A program made the translations under genes and the position numbers. Under the pieces are notes generated by a model. That model was given only the letters and a program-made list of their open reading frames with translations. It made no database searches and was not told the DNA's origin. A stretch of 64,000 nucleotides of DNA from positions 62,001 to 126,000 of the forward strand of contig NZ_QUHB01000005.1 of NCBI RefSeq assembly GCF_003479405.1. Reading direction: 5' to 3'. Below are positions 32,728 through 41,446 of this stretch, piece after piece; within the stretch, counting starts at the first letter, position 1; each line of letters begins with the position of its first letter. This stretch comes from Eubacterium sp. AF16-48 (GTDB taxonomy: Bacteria; Bacillota; Clostridia; Lachnospirales; Lachnospiraceae).

Positions 32728-33156
32728 TTACCTGTTTTTTATACATAATTTGCATTTTTTAATAATATGCTTAACTCTGCGAATCCAGTATTTTCTGCAG
32801 GTTTTCTTCACATATGCCACATATTCCCGGTTGTCAGCAGTAATTTCCTTTTGATCCCTGTAAATCAAATCCGTAACTCCTATTATCCAGTCAAAGGGAA
32901 CTTTTTCCCTCCATCCCCTATTGTCACCACTTATAACATAATGGTCTTTTTTTACCTTAACTATTCTGTGAAGCACATATTTTCCGTCAGGTCTTTTGTA
33001 TAATGGTAAATCATATTTTTTCAATCTGCCACTAACAGGAATAATCTTAACGGTATCCCTTCTGTTTCTTAAAAGTGGCATCATGCTATCACCTACAATG
33101 GTTGAAAGATAAAACCCATTCTCTTTAATAGCATTTTCTATTGTGGTCTTTTCCAT
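32728..33156 (-). CDS. S24/S26-type peptidase (Ser-His signal-peptidase-like)
   Basis: 142 residues from the ATG at 33154-33156, after GAGAGG. The fold is signal-peptidase-like: catalytic Ser in VGDSMMPLL; RPDGKYVLHRIVKV supplies a His where bacterial type I enzymes have Lys, as in the SEC11/archaeal group; then HYVISGDNRGWREK. Lacking a membrane anchor, it is probably cytoplasmic or peripheral. It lies 17 bases after PqqD. In related clusters such peptidases trim ribosomally made peptides; no precursor is visible here. Confidence 0.8.
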   Translation of the reverse strand: MEKTTIENAIKENGFYLSTIVGDSMMPLLRNRRDTVKIIPVSGRLKKYDLPLYKRPDGKYVLHRIVKVKKDHYVISGDNRGWREKVPFDWIIGVTDLIYRDQKEITADNREYVAYVKKTCRKYWIRRVKHIIKKCKLCIKNR

Positions 33157-33173
33157 AATACCTCTCAAATAAT

Positions 33174-33437
33174 TTATTCTATAATTCCGGGAGTCTTTAA
33201 TGAAGTAATAAAATTATCAACATCCTTTGTTGCTAATTCAATATCTACATCATATTTTTCCAAAAGTGAATTTATTAAATCATTTCTACTTGCTCCATCA
33301 GAAATTTTTCCCCAAAGATATTCACCGGTTTCATTTAATTTAACCATACCGTTAAATACTTTACTGGCGGAACCAATTGAAACAACTACAGCCTGTCCTC
33401 CCATGTTTCTTAACACAAATCCTTCTTTTATTTTCAT
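33174..33437 (-). CDS. PqqD family peptide chaperone
   Basis: 87 residues. It follows the PqqD pattern: KIKEGFVLRNMGGQAVVVSI, LNETGEYLWGKISDGAS and LINSLLEKYDVDIELATKDV. PqqD-like RRE proteins bind leader peptides of RiPP precursors and present them to modifying enzymes. No radical SAM, YcaO or lanthionine enzyme gene is next to it. It lies between the HPr-kinase-like protein and the peptidase gene. Confidence 0.88.
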   Translation of the reverse strand: MKIKEGFVLRNMGGQAVVVSIGSASKVFNGMVKLNETGEYLWGKISDGASRNDLINSLLEKYDVDIELATKDVDNFITSLKTPGIIE

Positions 33438-33466
33438 TGTCTTCCTCCATATTATTGTATATTTGC

Positions 33467-34177
33467 TTATTCATTTTTCATGGCATCATATGCCATTTGT
33501 GCAGCCTCTTTTGAAATGTTACATCCCATGGAATACATTGGAACTTCTTTTAATAACATATCTCCATAGTCTAAGGTTTTTAAGATAGCCTTAGCATCCT
33601 GAGGTCTGTATATCTGGTTCATTAACAATTCAACAGATTTGTCCGCACCTATCCTTTCAATATGGTTCGTTTCTGCCTGATACAAAAAACATATTCCTGC
33701 AAGTTTTGCACACCTGTTAGTAGAAAGGCAATGTTTTCCATCCCAGGGTGTTCCATAAGCATACACTCCATCCTCTTTAAACTTCAAAAGTGGCTTGTCA
33801 TCATTTATCATAATAACGTCTTCGCCAAAATTTTCCCGCCAAAGTCTTGCATGGGTGGACTTACCGGTTCCACTTGGTGCCGTAAACATATACGCGTTGC
33901 CTTTATATTCTACCACACTTCCATGGCATAACACCACCCCATAATCTAAAACTTTTTCGCAAAACTTTCTATATATGGCAATGTACTCCAAATAATCCTG
34001 AGGATATCTTGTATTATCTTCTGCATGTTCCTGCTCATACATCAAATCCTGCAAATTAACTGAAATACAAAATTTTGGCGTTTCACCATCAGCTAAATAC
34101 TCCTTGCTCTTCTTTTCAAAGTATTTCCCCCTAAACTCGATACCCACCGGCACCTCTGCGAATTTGTATACGTTCAT
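33467..34177 (-). CDS. HPr serine kinase-like ATPase (RiPP-associated type)
   Basis: 236 residues from the ATG at 34175-34177 (GGAG 6 bases upstream). A Walker A loop, APSGTGKSTHARLWR, lies near residue 105; VIMINDDKPLLKF and YGTPWDGKHC follow. This matches the HPr-kinase/PEPCK-like family that sits next to PqqD proteins in peptide-modification clusters. Its substrate is not known. It lies one base after the DUF815 stop if the upstream ATG is used. Confidence 0.8.
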   Translation of the reverse strand: MNVYKFAEVPVGIEFRGKYFEKKSKEYLADGETPKFCISVNLQDLMYEQEHAEDNTRYPQDYLEYIAIYRKFCEKVLDYGVVLCHGSVVEYKGNAYMFTAPSGTGKSTHARLWRENFGEDVIMINDDKPLLKFKEDGVYAYGTPWDGKHCLSTNRCAKLAGICFLYQAETNHIERIGADKSVELLMNQIYRPQDAKAILKTLDYGDMLLKEVPMYSMGCNISKEAAQMAYDAMKNE

Positions 34178-34190
34178 ATTATTCTCCATT

Positions 34191-35495
34191 TTATAATTGC
34201 TGTCCCGCTAAATAATTAGCAAACTGTTGAGCTGTTCTTCCTGATATTCCACCATGGCTAAGCTCCCATTTGTTTGCCTCTGCCTTTATTTCATCATCAG
34301 ACAATTTAACACCCAGTCTTCTACACAATTCAACGGCAATTTCAAAATACTCTTTTTGCGTTGGTTTAGAATAGTTAATTGTAACACCAAATCTATGTAC
34401 CAATGAAAGTTTCTCTTCCATTGTATCTGACTTATGCATACCGTTTTCAACCTGAACATCACTTCTGTCATTCCATGTTTCCTTTATCAAATGACGTCTG
34501 TTGGATGTAGCATAAATTAATATGTTTTCCGGCTTTGTTTCCACGCCGCCTTCAATAACTGCCTTTAAAAACTTATACTCTATTTCAAAATCTTCAAATG
34601 ACAAATCATCCATATATATAATAAATTTATAATTTCTGTTTTTAATAGCTGCTATTACGTTAGAAAGATCCTTAAACTGATGCTTGTATATTTCTATCAT
34701 TCTAAGTCCCTGCTCGTAATATTCATTGACTATCGCCTTAATACTTGTAGATTTTCCTGTACCGCTATCGCCAAAAAGAAGACAGTTATTTGCCTTTCTT
34801 CCCTGAACAAAGGCTTCTGTATTGTCCACCAATTTCTTCTTCTGTATCTCATATCCAACAAGATCATCTAAAACTACCTTGTCCATATTATTAATTGCGT
34901 GAAATTCTAAAGGACCGTCTCCATCCTTAATTCTGAAGGCTTTATTAAGTCCAAACATTCCTACGCCATATTGCTTATAAAATTCAGTAACATAATCAAA
35001 GAATTCATTTTCATCCTTTGCATTTTCCAGCTTTAAGCTCAAACTCTGTACCTTTTCGCTTACATTTTTGTTGTACATTAATTCAGTCTTACCAATTGCC
35101 TTATAATTCTGGAGCCTTTCAAAACAATCTATTCCTAATTCTTCCTCCATTGGTTTAAAATCATAATCAAACAATTTCATAAACTGTTTAAAGTCATTTT
35201 TGGCAAAATAGTTTACACTACCATCATTTGCCCCAACTTTCTCGCATGTAAGACTAAATGGATTTTCATTTGTAATCAGAAGATATGTAAGATAATTATG
35301 CCATAAATTTCTATCAAAACCGTAATCTGTTGATACTTCCAATATTCTCTTTACCTGATGATAAATTCTCGTGATAATCTCGTCTTTTTTATAATTTTCA
35401 CCTTTAAATTCTCTTATTATACTGCTTAATTCCATTAATATAGAATCTTTAGGCATATCACCATATATTAATAACTTTGATACTATGTTATGCAT
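34191..35495 (-). CDS. DUF815-family ATP-binding protein
   Basis: 434 residues from the ATG at 35493-35495, which follows AGGAG with 7 bases between; a longer frame is not supported. AAA+-like domain with Walker [19 protein letters not shown] and Walker [14 protein letters not shown], then SNRRHLIKE. The N-terminal 200 residues ([28 protein letters not shown]) are typical of this family. Function is unknown. It is the first gene of the four-gene set with HPr-kinase-like, PqqD and peptidase genes; whether they act together is not shown. Confidence 0.88.
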   Translation of the reverse strand: MHNIVSKLLIYGDMPKDSILMELSSIIREFKGENYKKDEIITRIYHQVKRILEVSTDYGFDRNLWHNYLTYLLITNENPFSLTCEKVGANDGSVNYFAKNDFKQFMKLFDYDFKPMEEELGIDCFERLQNYKAIGKTELMYNKNVSEKVQSLSLKLENAKDENEFFDYVTEFYKQYGVGMFGLNKAFRIKDGDGPLEFHAINNMDKVVLDDLVGYEIQKKKLVDNTEAFVQGRKANNCLLFGDSGTGKSTSIKAIVNEYYEQGLRMIEIYKHQFKDLSNVIAAIKNRNYKFIIYMDDLSFEDFEIEYKFLKAVIEGGVETKPENILIYATSNRRHLIKETWNDRSDVQVENGMHKSDTMEEKLSLVHRFGVTINYSKPTQKEYFEIAVELCRRLGVKLSDDEIKAEANKWELSHGGISGRTAQQFANYLAGQQL

Positions 35496-35562
35496 GTTCT
35501 TTCTCCTGACCATTAATTATTTCATATTTTATGTACATTAAATATGAGTTTTTGTTACAAAA

Positions 35563-35598
35563 GCAACCACTAATGGTTGTTACACCAATAGTGGTTGC
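35563..35598 (-). terminator. Terminator after the pfl operon
   Basis: Arms GCAACCACTA (35563-35572) and TAGTGGTTGC (35589-35598) with TTTTG following in the minus transcript. It lies 52 bases past the stop of the glycyl-radical gene. Confidence 0.7.
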
Positions 35599-35650
35599 CT
35601 TTTAATTTATATATTTAAATTAAGAATTAACAATATCCGTTAATTTCGTC

Positions 35651-35893
35651 TTACAGATTAGCGTGGAATGTTCTGTGAATAACATCATCCTGCTGTTCTT
35701 TTGTTAACTTGATGAAGTTTACAGCATATCCTGATACACGAATTGTAAGCTGTGGATATTTTTCAGGGTGCTTCTGAGCGTCAAGTAATGTATCTCTTAC
35801 TAATACGTTAACGTTAAGATGATATCCGCCTTCCTCTGCATATCCATCTATTAATGAAACTAAATTGTCAATCTGTTTTGCACTTGCTGCCAT
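35651..35893 (-). CDS. grcA: Detached glycyl-radical domain of pyruvate formate-lyase (GrcA-like)
   Basis: 80 residues. The sequence is the C-terminal domain of formate acetyltransferase: [35 protein letters not shown] and [14 protein letters not shown]. The Gly that carries the radical is in RVSGYAV. Its ATG follows AGGAGGTAATAAAG and lies within the last codons of pflA, so it is strongly and coordinately translated. The core gene upstream (36701-38776) ends without such a domain, so this small protein is probably an obligate subunit and not a repair spare like E. coli YfiD. Confidence 0.93.
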   Translation of the reverse strand: MAASAKQIDNLVSLIDGYAEEGGYHLNVNVLVRDTLLDAQKHPEKYPQLTIRVSGYAVNFIKLTKEQQDDVIHRTFHANL

Positions 35894-36671
35894 CTTTATT
35901 ACCTCCTGTTTTTTCTTTTAATAACTCGATTCTGGATTCCTTAAATCCCTGCAACACAATCTTTTTTGCTGCTATTGCCATCTCTTTCGTGGCCGGCTGA
36001 ATATCCTTTAACGGATAATCTATACCAAGCTCAGCATATTTAGGCTTTGCCATATCATGATACGGAAGAATGTCCAGCGCTTTTACCATCTCTAACTTGC
36101 CAATAAAAAGTCCTAATTTGTAAAGATACTCTTTATTTAATGTTATGTGAGGCACAACCACGTGTCTTATCCACATCTTTATACCTTTTTTGTTAAGATA
36201 CCTGGCAAATGCCAAAATATTATCATTTGGCTGCTTGCATAACTTCATGTGTTCTATTGGATCAATATGTTTAATATCCAGCATAACTAAATCAGTTACT
36301 TCAAGTAATTTATCAGTTTTCTTCAAATACTCCGGATCATCAGGTCTAAAAGTTACACCTGATGTATCCAGACAAGTATTAATACCTCTATTGTGAGCTG
36401 CTGTGAACAGTTCTGTAAGGAAATCTATTTGAACCATTGGTTCTCCACCAGTGGCAGTGATTCCTCCGGTCTTATAGAACGGTGCTTTCTTATCATATTC
36501 CTCAAGGAGTTCCTGAACAGTCATTTCCGTTCCTCCGGCCATAGTCCAGGTATCCGGGTTATGACAATATGCACATCTCATCGGACATCCCTTAAAAAAT
36601 ATTACGAACCTTACACCAGGACCATCTACAGTACCACAGCTTTCAGTTGAATGAATAATTCCAGTCGACAT
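35868..36671 (-). CDS. pflA: Pyruvate formate-lyase activating enzyme
   Basis: 267 residues. A radical SAM enzyme that generates the glycyl radical using S-adenosylmethionine. The cluster motif CxxxCxxC is in [34 protein letters not shown] binds SAM and [12 protein letters not shown] is typical of activases. It lies between the catalytic core and the glycyl-radical domain genes, whose start it overlaps by 26 bases. A single activase must act on the small subunit. Confidence 0.95.
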   Translation of the reverse strand: MSTGIIHSTESCGTVDGPGVRFVIFFKGCPMRCAYCHNPDTWTMAGGTEMTVQELLEEYDKKAPFYKTGGITATGGEPMVQIDFLTELFTAAHNRGINTCLDTSGVTFRPDDPEYLKKTDKLLEVTDLVMLDIKHIDPIEHMKLCKQPNDNILAFARYLNKKGIKMWIRHVVVPHITLNKEYLYKLGLFIGKLEMVKALDILPYHDMAKPKYAELGIDYPLKDIQPATKEMAIAAKKIVLQGFKESRIELLKEKTGGNKDGSKCKTD

Positions 36672-36700
36672 CCTAATCTTTCCTTCTCTCTAATTTCTAA

Positions 36701-38776
36701 TTATGACTGCTGTAATTTAATAAGCTCGTCAATGTCAATTCCAAGTTCGTCAGCATCAAGGTCACCTGTAAATACTTCACAGTCTTTTCCAAGTGCGTCA
36801 GGAATAACTGTAAATGTATCTGAGATACCATCTCTTGCATTTTCAAATGGAATCTTAGCTACTGATGCAAGTGATGAAACTGCACCGTGAGTATCTCTAC
36901 CATGAAGTGGGTTAGCACCTGGTGCGAAAGGCTCACCTGTCTTTCTTCCGTCAGGTGTGTTACCTGTGTTCTTACCATATGTTACGTTTGATGTAATAGT
37001 AAGAATTGACTGTGTAGGAATACTTTCTCTGTATGTGAAGTGCTGTCTTAAGTAACCCATAAACTTGTCAACGATCATTACTGCAAGGCTGTCAACTCTG
37101 TCATCATCGTTACCATACTTAGGGAACTCTCCCTCTGTCTCATAATCAACAACAATTCCGTCTTCGTCTCTGATAGCTTTAACCTTAGCATACTTAATAG
37201 CTGAAAGTGAGTCAGCTACTACTGAAAGTCCTGCAACACCTGTTGCGAACCATCTCTTAACGTGTGCATCATGTAATGCCATCTGGATTCTTTCGTATGA
37301 ATATTTATCATGCATATAATGAATGATGTTAAGAGCATTTACATATACTCCTGCTAACCATTTCATCATATCTTCATATCTTTCCATAACCTCATCATAA
37401 TCAAGATATTCTGATGTGATTGGTCTGTACTTAGGTCCTACCTGTACCTTTGTCTTTTCATCAACACCACCGTTAATAGCGTAAAGAAGACATTTAGCAA
37501 GGTTTGCTCTAGCTCCGAAGAACTGCATTTCTTTACCGATTCTCATTGAAGATACACAACAAGCGATTCCGTAGTCATCACCATTGTATACTCTCATAAG
37601 GTCATCGTTCTCATACTGCATTGATGAGTATTCGATTGAAAGCTTAGCACAGTATCTCTTAAATGCTTCAGGTAATCTTGTTGACCAAAGAACTGTAAGG
37701 TTTGGCTCTGGAGCTGCACCAAGGTTCTCTAATGTATGAAGATATCTGAATGTTGTCTTTGTAACCATGTGACGTCCGTCAATACCAACACCACCAAGTG
37801 ATTCTGTTACCCAAACAGGGTCACCAGCGAAAATCTGGTTGTATTCAGGTGTTCTTGCGAACTTAACGCATCTTAACTTCATAATGAAGTGATCAACGAA
37901 TTCCTGAATCTGCTCTTCTGTAAATGTTCCGTTTGCTAAGTCTCTCTGAGCATAAATATCAATAAATGTAGATGTACGTCCAAGTGACATTGCAGCACCG
38001 TTCTGTTCCTTAACAGCTGCTAAGTATCCTAAGTACATCCACTGAATAGCTTCCTGTACGTTCTTAGCCGGTCTTGAAATATCAAATCCGTAAATCTTTC
38101 CTAATTCCTTTAATTCCTTAAGAGCTCTAATCTGTTCTGAATATTCTTCTCTATCACGGATAACTTCAGGTCTCATTTCTGTAGGTGTAGCTGCCTTCTG
38201 AGCTTCCTTATCTATGATAAGTGTATCAACACCGTATAATGCAACTCTTCTGTAGTCACCAATGATACGTCCACGTCCGTAAGCATCAGGAAGACCTGTT
38301 ACGATGTGGTTTGTTCTACATGTTCTGATTTCAGGTGTGTAAGCGTCAAATACACCTGCGTTATGTGTCTTTCTGTAGTTTGTGTAGAAATCTACTACTT
38401 CAGGATCAACTTCATATCCGTTGTCGCTACAAGCCTTCATAGCCATACGGATACCACCGTTTACCTGTAAACCTCTCTTGAAAGGCTTATCTGTCTGGAA
38501 ACCAACGATTGTTTCCTTATCCTTATTTAAGTAGCCTGCTCCATGTGATGTAATTGTCTGAACAACCTTTGTGTCCATATCAAGAACACCGCCTGCTTCT
38601 CTTTCCTTCTTCTGAAGGTCAAGCACCTGGTTCCATAAATCTGTTGTGTTCTGTGTAGGTCCTGCTAAGAAACTCTCATCACCATCATATGGTGTGTAGT
38701 TTTTCTGGATGAAATCTCTAACGTTGACTTCTTTTGCCCAAGCGCCATTGTTAAAACCTGTCCATTCTTCTCTCAT
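36701..38776 (-). CDS. pflB: Pyruvate formate-lyase core subunit without its radical domain
   Basis: 691 residues versus about 750-760 in the usual single-chain enzyme. It contains the catalytic Cys-Cys pair in [14 protein letters not shown] and substrate residues in [14 protein letters not shown] and [10 protein letters not shown]. The C-terminus stops at [15 protein letters not shown], exactly before where the glycyl-radical domain would begin (no RVSGYxV motif). That domain is the separate gene at 35651-35893. AGGAGGAAAGACAGAG precedes the ATG. The enzyme splits pyruvate into acetyl-CoA and formate. Confidence 0.94.
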   Translation of the reverse strand: MREEWTGFNNGAWAKEVNVRDFIQKNYTPYDGDESFLAGPTQNTTDLWNQVLDLQKKEREAGGVLDMDTKVVQTITSHGAGYLNKDKETIVGFQTDKPFKRGLQVNGGIRMAMKACSDNGYEVDPEVVDFYTNYRKTHNAGVFDAYTPEIRTCRTNHIVTGLPDAYGRGRIIGDYRRVALYGVDTLIIDKEAQKAATPTEMRPEVIRDREEYSEQIRALKELKELGKIYGFDISRPAKNVQEAIQWMYLGYLAAVKEQNGAAMSLGRTSTFIDIYAQRDLANGTFTEEQIQEFVDHFIMKLRCVKFARTPEYNQIFAGDPVWVTESLGGVGIDGRHMVTKTTFRYLHTLENLGAAPEPNLTVLWSTRLPEAFKRYCAKLSIEYSSMQYENDDLMRVYNGDDYGIACCVSSMRIGKEMQFFGARANLAKCLLYAINGGVDEKTKVQVGPKYRPITSEYLDYDEVMERYEDMMKWLAGVYVNALNIIHYMHDKYSYERIQMALHDAHVKRWFATGVAGLSVVADSLSAIKYAKVKAIRDEDGIVVDYETEGEFPKYGNDDDRVDSLAVMIVDKFMGYLRQHFTYRESIPTQSILTITSNVTYGKNTGNTPDGRKTGEPFAPGANPLHGRDTHGAVSSLASVAKIPFENARDGISDTFTVIPDALGKDCEVFTGDLDADELGIDIDELIKLQQS

Positions 38777-38833
38777 CTCTGTCTTTCCTCCTAAAAATAA
38801 ATGTAAAGCTTAAAAATATATTTAGTGAATGAC

Positions 38834-39370
38834 CTAACTAAACTTTAGTAAATCTTCGACTGTCTTTTTCTTAGGAACCGCCGGATCCTCATCTGGATAC
38901 CCTATGGCAATCAAAGCCATAAGAAGCTGTCCTTCAGGCACATCTAAGATTTCTGCTGCCTTGTCAATGTCATACATTCCCATGATAACTGTTCCTAAAC
39001 CTTTTTCATGCGCTGCCAGACAAAATGTCTGGGTTGCCACTCCATTGTCAAAGGCCTGCCAATTGTCTTCCCGGGAAGTGGTATAACTACCATCCCTTTC
39101 AAATCCTGAACGCTTGTCCACAATAATTGTGGCTACCAACATAGGTGCACCATCAATAATTTCCTGATTGTGTGCCCCACAGCATTCCTTTGAGATTCTA
39201 TCTTTAATCTCCGGATCTGTTATGGCAATATAGCGGGTAGTCTGAGTGTTCTTCCAAGACGGAGCATATGAAGCAGTAAGTACAATGTCTTTTATGATTT
39301 CCGGGGAAACCTTATCGCTCTTAAACTTTCTGATGCTTCTTCTTGTTTTTATGCATGTAATCGCATCCAT
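38834..39370 (-). CDS. Nitroreductase family protein
   Basis: 178 residues. An FMN-dependent oxidoreductase: MDAITCIKTRRSIRKFKSD at the N-terminus, SYAPSWKNTQTTRYIAI, and the usual GLGTVIMGMYDIDKAAEIL and LIAIGYPDEDPAV. The physiological substrate is unknown. TGGAGGTGCTATT precedes the ATG. It is divergent from the Crp/Fnr gene across an unusual intergenic region. Confidence 0.92.
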   Translation of the reverse strand: MDAITCIKTRRSIRKFKSDKVSPEIIKDIVLTASYAPSWKNTQTTRYIAITDPEIKDRISKECCGAHNQEIIDGAPMLVATIIVDKRSGFERDGSYTTSREDNWQAFDNGVATQTFCLAAHEKGLGTVIMGMYDIDKAAEILDVPEGQLLMALIAIGYPDEDPAVPKKKTVEDLLKFS

Positions 39371-39634
39371 AATAGCACCTCCATAAAATAATAATTAATT
39401 CAGTTATGAAATTCTGCAATATGAATGTTCGTCAAAAGACGCACTACCACGCATAAAACGTCATTTTCACTAACTGTGAATAATATAACACTTTATCTTT
39501 TTTTTTGCAACGGTGATAAAGAAATATTTTATTATGTAGAAACACTCATTTTTTCACTATACAAGGTGAAAACCCATCAATGGAATGTATTTCCCTTTAC
39601 ATTTTAAATTGTAATACCATATATTACATTTTTC

Positions 39635-39664
39635 TGTTGCAAATGCAACAAATAGAGCTATAAT
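39635..39664 (+). promoter_or_regulatory. Palindromic operator and promoter of the Crp/Fnr gene
   Basis: TGTTGCAAATGCAACA (39635-39650) has perfect 6-base arms and overlaps a -35-like TTGCAA (39637-39642); TATAAT (39659-39664) is 16 bases away. A Crp/Fnr-type protein, possibly the one encoded downstream, could bind here. Transcription would start about 470 bases before the ATG. Confidence 0.6.
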
Positions 39665-39729
39665 GATATACAAGGAACACAAAATACAGTTTTTTCTGCT
39701 TGCAGAAAAAAACTAGTGTTTTGGTGTTC

Positions 39730-39793
39730 CGCCCCCACATGAGGAAGTAGCAATTTTTCTGAAAGAAAAATTCGCGGATTCCGAATGTGGGGA
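39730..39793 (+). repeat. Compound hairpin in the leader
   Basis: Outer arms CCCCACAT and ATGTGGGG enclose an inner hairpin AATTTTTCT/AGAAAAATT with a 3-base loop. It immediately precedes the first repeat unit. A MITE-like relic or an RNA element is possible. Confidence 0.65.
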
Positions 39794-40132
39794 GAATTGC
39801 GAAAGTTGCGAAGCAACGCAGCAATTCGTATATCATTATATATACTACAGGGAAACAGATTTGCAGAATTGCGAAAGTTGCGAAGCAACGCAGCAATTCG
39901 TATATCATTATATACTACAGGGAAACAGATTTGCAGAATTGCGAAAGTTGCGAAGCAACGCAGCAATTCGTATATCATTATATACTACAGGGAAACAGAT
40001 TTGCAGAATTGCGAAAGTTGCGAAGCAACGCAGCAATTCGTATATCATTATTACACTACAGGGAAACAAATTTGCAGAATTGCGAAAATTGCGAAGCAAT
40101 GAAGCAATTCGTATATCATTATATACATCGGG
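39794..40132 (+). repeat. Five tandem ~70-bp hairpin units
   Basis: Units begin at 39794, 39866, 39936, 40006 and 40077. Each reads GAATTGC, gaaa, GTTGC, gaa, GCAAC, gca, GCAATTC, a nested stem, then a 35-40-base linker (CGTATATCATTATATACTAC, then AGGGAAACAGATTTGCA). The last unit has several changes (AAATTGC, CAATGAAG) that keep partial pairing. The array ends 9 bases before the start codon, with GGGAGGG as ribosome site. Conservation of the arms in all units suggests selection on structure. Confidence 0.9.
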
Positions 40133-40141
40133 AGGGTTTAT

Positions 40142-40792
40142 ATGAACACTACAAAGCATGATTTATTTTATGGAATAAAAGAATCGGAACAGTCAGAAAT
40201 GCTGAAATGTTTTAATTCTTACACAAGAAGCTATTCCGCCGGTAAGGTTATCTGCTTTTTTGATGAGCCGGATGCCGGTATTGGAATTGTGGAGGAAGGA
40301 GAAGCCTGCATAATACATAGTCTTTCCAACGGTTCCCAAACCATTTTAGAGCATTTAAAACCCGGGGACTTGTTTGGTCAGATGTTTTATTATCATGCCA
40401 ACCGCGAAAATATAACTCTTGAAGCATCAAAAAAATGTACCATTAGATACATCGATTATCAGCATATTGTCAAAAGATGCATTAAATCATGTCAGCATCA
40501 CAGCCAGCTTGTAAGCAATATATTAATGATGGTTTCAGATAAAACAAAAGATATTTGTGAACATCTTGAAGCCGTAAGCCAGCGTTCAATAAGGGATAAA
40601 CTAATGACCTATTTTGAAACCCTCTCTTCAAAAAATAATAGTAACACCTTTACCATACCATTTACCATGAGTTCTCTGGCTGACTATCTTTCCATTGATA
40701 GAAGTGCCATGAGCAGGGAACTTGGCAAAATGAAAGACGAAGGTCTTATTTATATTGAGAAAAGAGAAGTAACAATAAACAGATTTAAATAA
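40142..40792 (+). CDS. Crp/Fnr family transcriptional regulator
   Basis: 216 residues. A cyclic-nucleotide-type effector domain (residues 20-130: GIVEEGEACIIHSLSNGSQT, HLKPGDLFGQMFYYH) is followed by a C-terminal winged helix (FTMSSLADYLSIDRSAMSRE). No Cys cluster of the FNR type is evident, so an iron-sulfur sensor is unlikely. GGGAGGGTTTAT precedes the ATG. Its leader is the repeat array. Targets are unknown; the divergent nitroreductase and the nearby pfl operon are candidates. Confidence 0.93.
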   Translation: MNTTKHDLFYGIKESEQSEMLKCFNSYTRSYSAGKVICFFDEPDAGIGIVEEGEACIIHSLSNGSQTILEHLKPGDLFGQMFYYHANRENITLEASKKCTIRYIDYQHIVKRCIKSCQHHSQLVSNILMMVSDKTKDICEHLEAVSQRSIRDKLMTYFETLSSKNNSNTFTIPFTMSSLADYLSIDRSAMSRELGKMKDEGLIYIEKREVTINRFK

Positions 40793-40902
40793 CTACATAA
40801 AATACAAAAAGGCAACTGCCATTGCTGACAGATGCCTTTTTTACTGTTGCACAGTCGAAGTATTTCACATAGCTTTCATCAGTATTATTTCTGTATTAAG
40901 AG

Positions 40903-41115
40903 CTATTCCATAAACTTCATTGTTGCAATCGTTATAACTGTAATTCCAACTCCTACAAATAGTATTATTCCTAAAATCATTATTGTCGATAAAGGCTTAA
41001 ATTTATTTTCTGACATAATACCTTTTTTCTTTAGAAAAAATATTATGCAGATAATCATGCATATTAAAAATATATACTTACCATATACACCGTACTTATT
41101 GATTATTTCTATCAT
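40903..41115 (-). CDS. Small two-helix membrane protein, 70 aa
   Basis: The ATG at 41113-41115 follows GAGGAGGAAAATC. Membrane helices are YIFLICMIICIIFFL and STIMILGIILFVGVGITVIT. The linker KKKGIMSENKFKPL is basic. I do not recognise the family. It is monocistronic, in the region between the regulator and the permease. Confidence 0.7.
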   Translation of the reverse strand: MIEIINKYGVYGKYIFLICMIICIIFFLKKKGIMSENKFKPLSTIMILGIILFVGVGITVITIATMKFME

Positions 41116-41130
41116 GATTTTCCTCCTCAT

Positions 41131-41352
41131 GTTTATTGCTTACTTACAGTAAATATGCCAACCCATATTAAATTGATTATAATACCTCTAGAACTATTTT
41201 ACACCAATTCGCGTAGTAATCAATCCAAAGTACCCGGCTCCGACCACCGTGAGTCCGCTTATGGATGCTGACACTGTAGCTACTCCATTACGCTTGTTAC
41301 TATATTTCTTTACCATTATAAATTCAATAGATTTTACATAAACGTCAAAAAA
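41131..41352. other. Gap with one candidate small frame
   Basis: About 220 bases between the 70-aa membrane gene and the uraA terminator. The only content of note is the candidate 40-aa frame at 41194-41316. Confidence 0.6.
41194..41316 (-). CDS. Candidate 40-aa hydrophobic peptide
   Basis: Reads MVKKYSNKRNGVATVSASIS, then GLTVVGAGYFGLITTRIGVK. The C-terminal half is hydrophobic and contains GxxxG-type spacing (VVGAGYFGL) and a basic N-terminus. No ribosome site is seen before the ATG. Codon use looks coding-like, but this is weak evidence. It could be a membrane-active peptide or chance. Confidence 0.3.
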   Translation of the reverse strand: MVKKYSNKRNGVATVSASISGLTVVGAGYFGLITTRIGVK

Positions 41353-41393
41353 ATTCAACTTATTCCGTATTTTTTTTACGGAATAAGTTGAAT
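41353..41393 (-). terminator. Strong terminator after the uracil permease gene
   Basis: Perfect 17-bp arms (41353-41369, 41377-41393) and a 7-base loop, flanked by A/T runs. In the minus transcript six or more U follow. Confidence 0.9.
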
Positions 41394-41446
41394 CCTATTT
41401 TTTGTTATTAAATATTGTCCCTACAAGGGTTGTTAAACATTTATAT

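Larger units (their letters stand above)
39371..40141. other. Long repeat-rich leader and intergenic region before the Crp/Fnr gene
   Basis: 771 bases without a gene. In order: an AT-rich part, a palindromic operator and promoter (39635-39664), a compound hairpin (39732-39793), then five ~70-base hairpin units (39794-40132). Plus-strand frames across the repeats lack stops but have no ribosome site and are not called. Confidence 0.8.

Noticed and set aside
39794..40132. CRISPR-like array
   Set aside because: The units are tandem with near-identical linkers, there are no distinct spacers, and no cas genes are in the window.
39785..40161. Several plus-strand frames over the hairpin array, up to 124 codons
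   Set aside because: They arise because the 70-base unit lacks stop codons. The predicted peptides are just translations of the repeat, with no ribosome site, and one overlaps the Crp/Fnr start.
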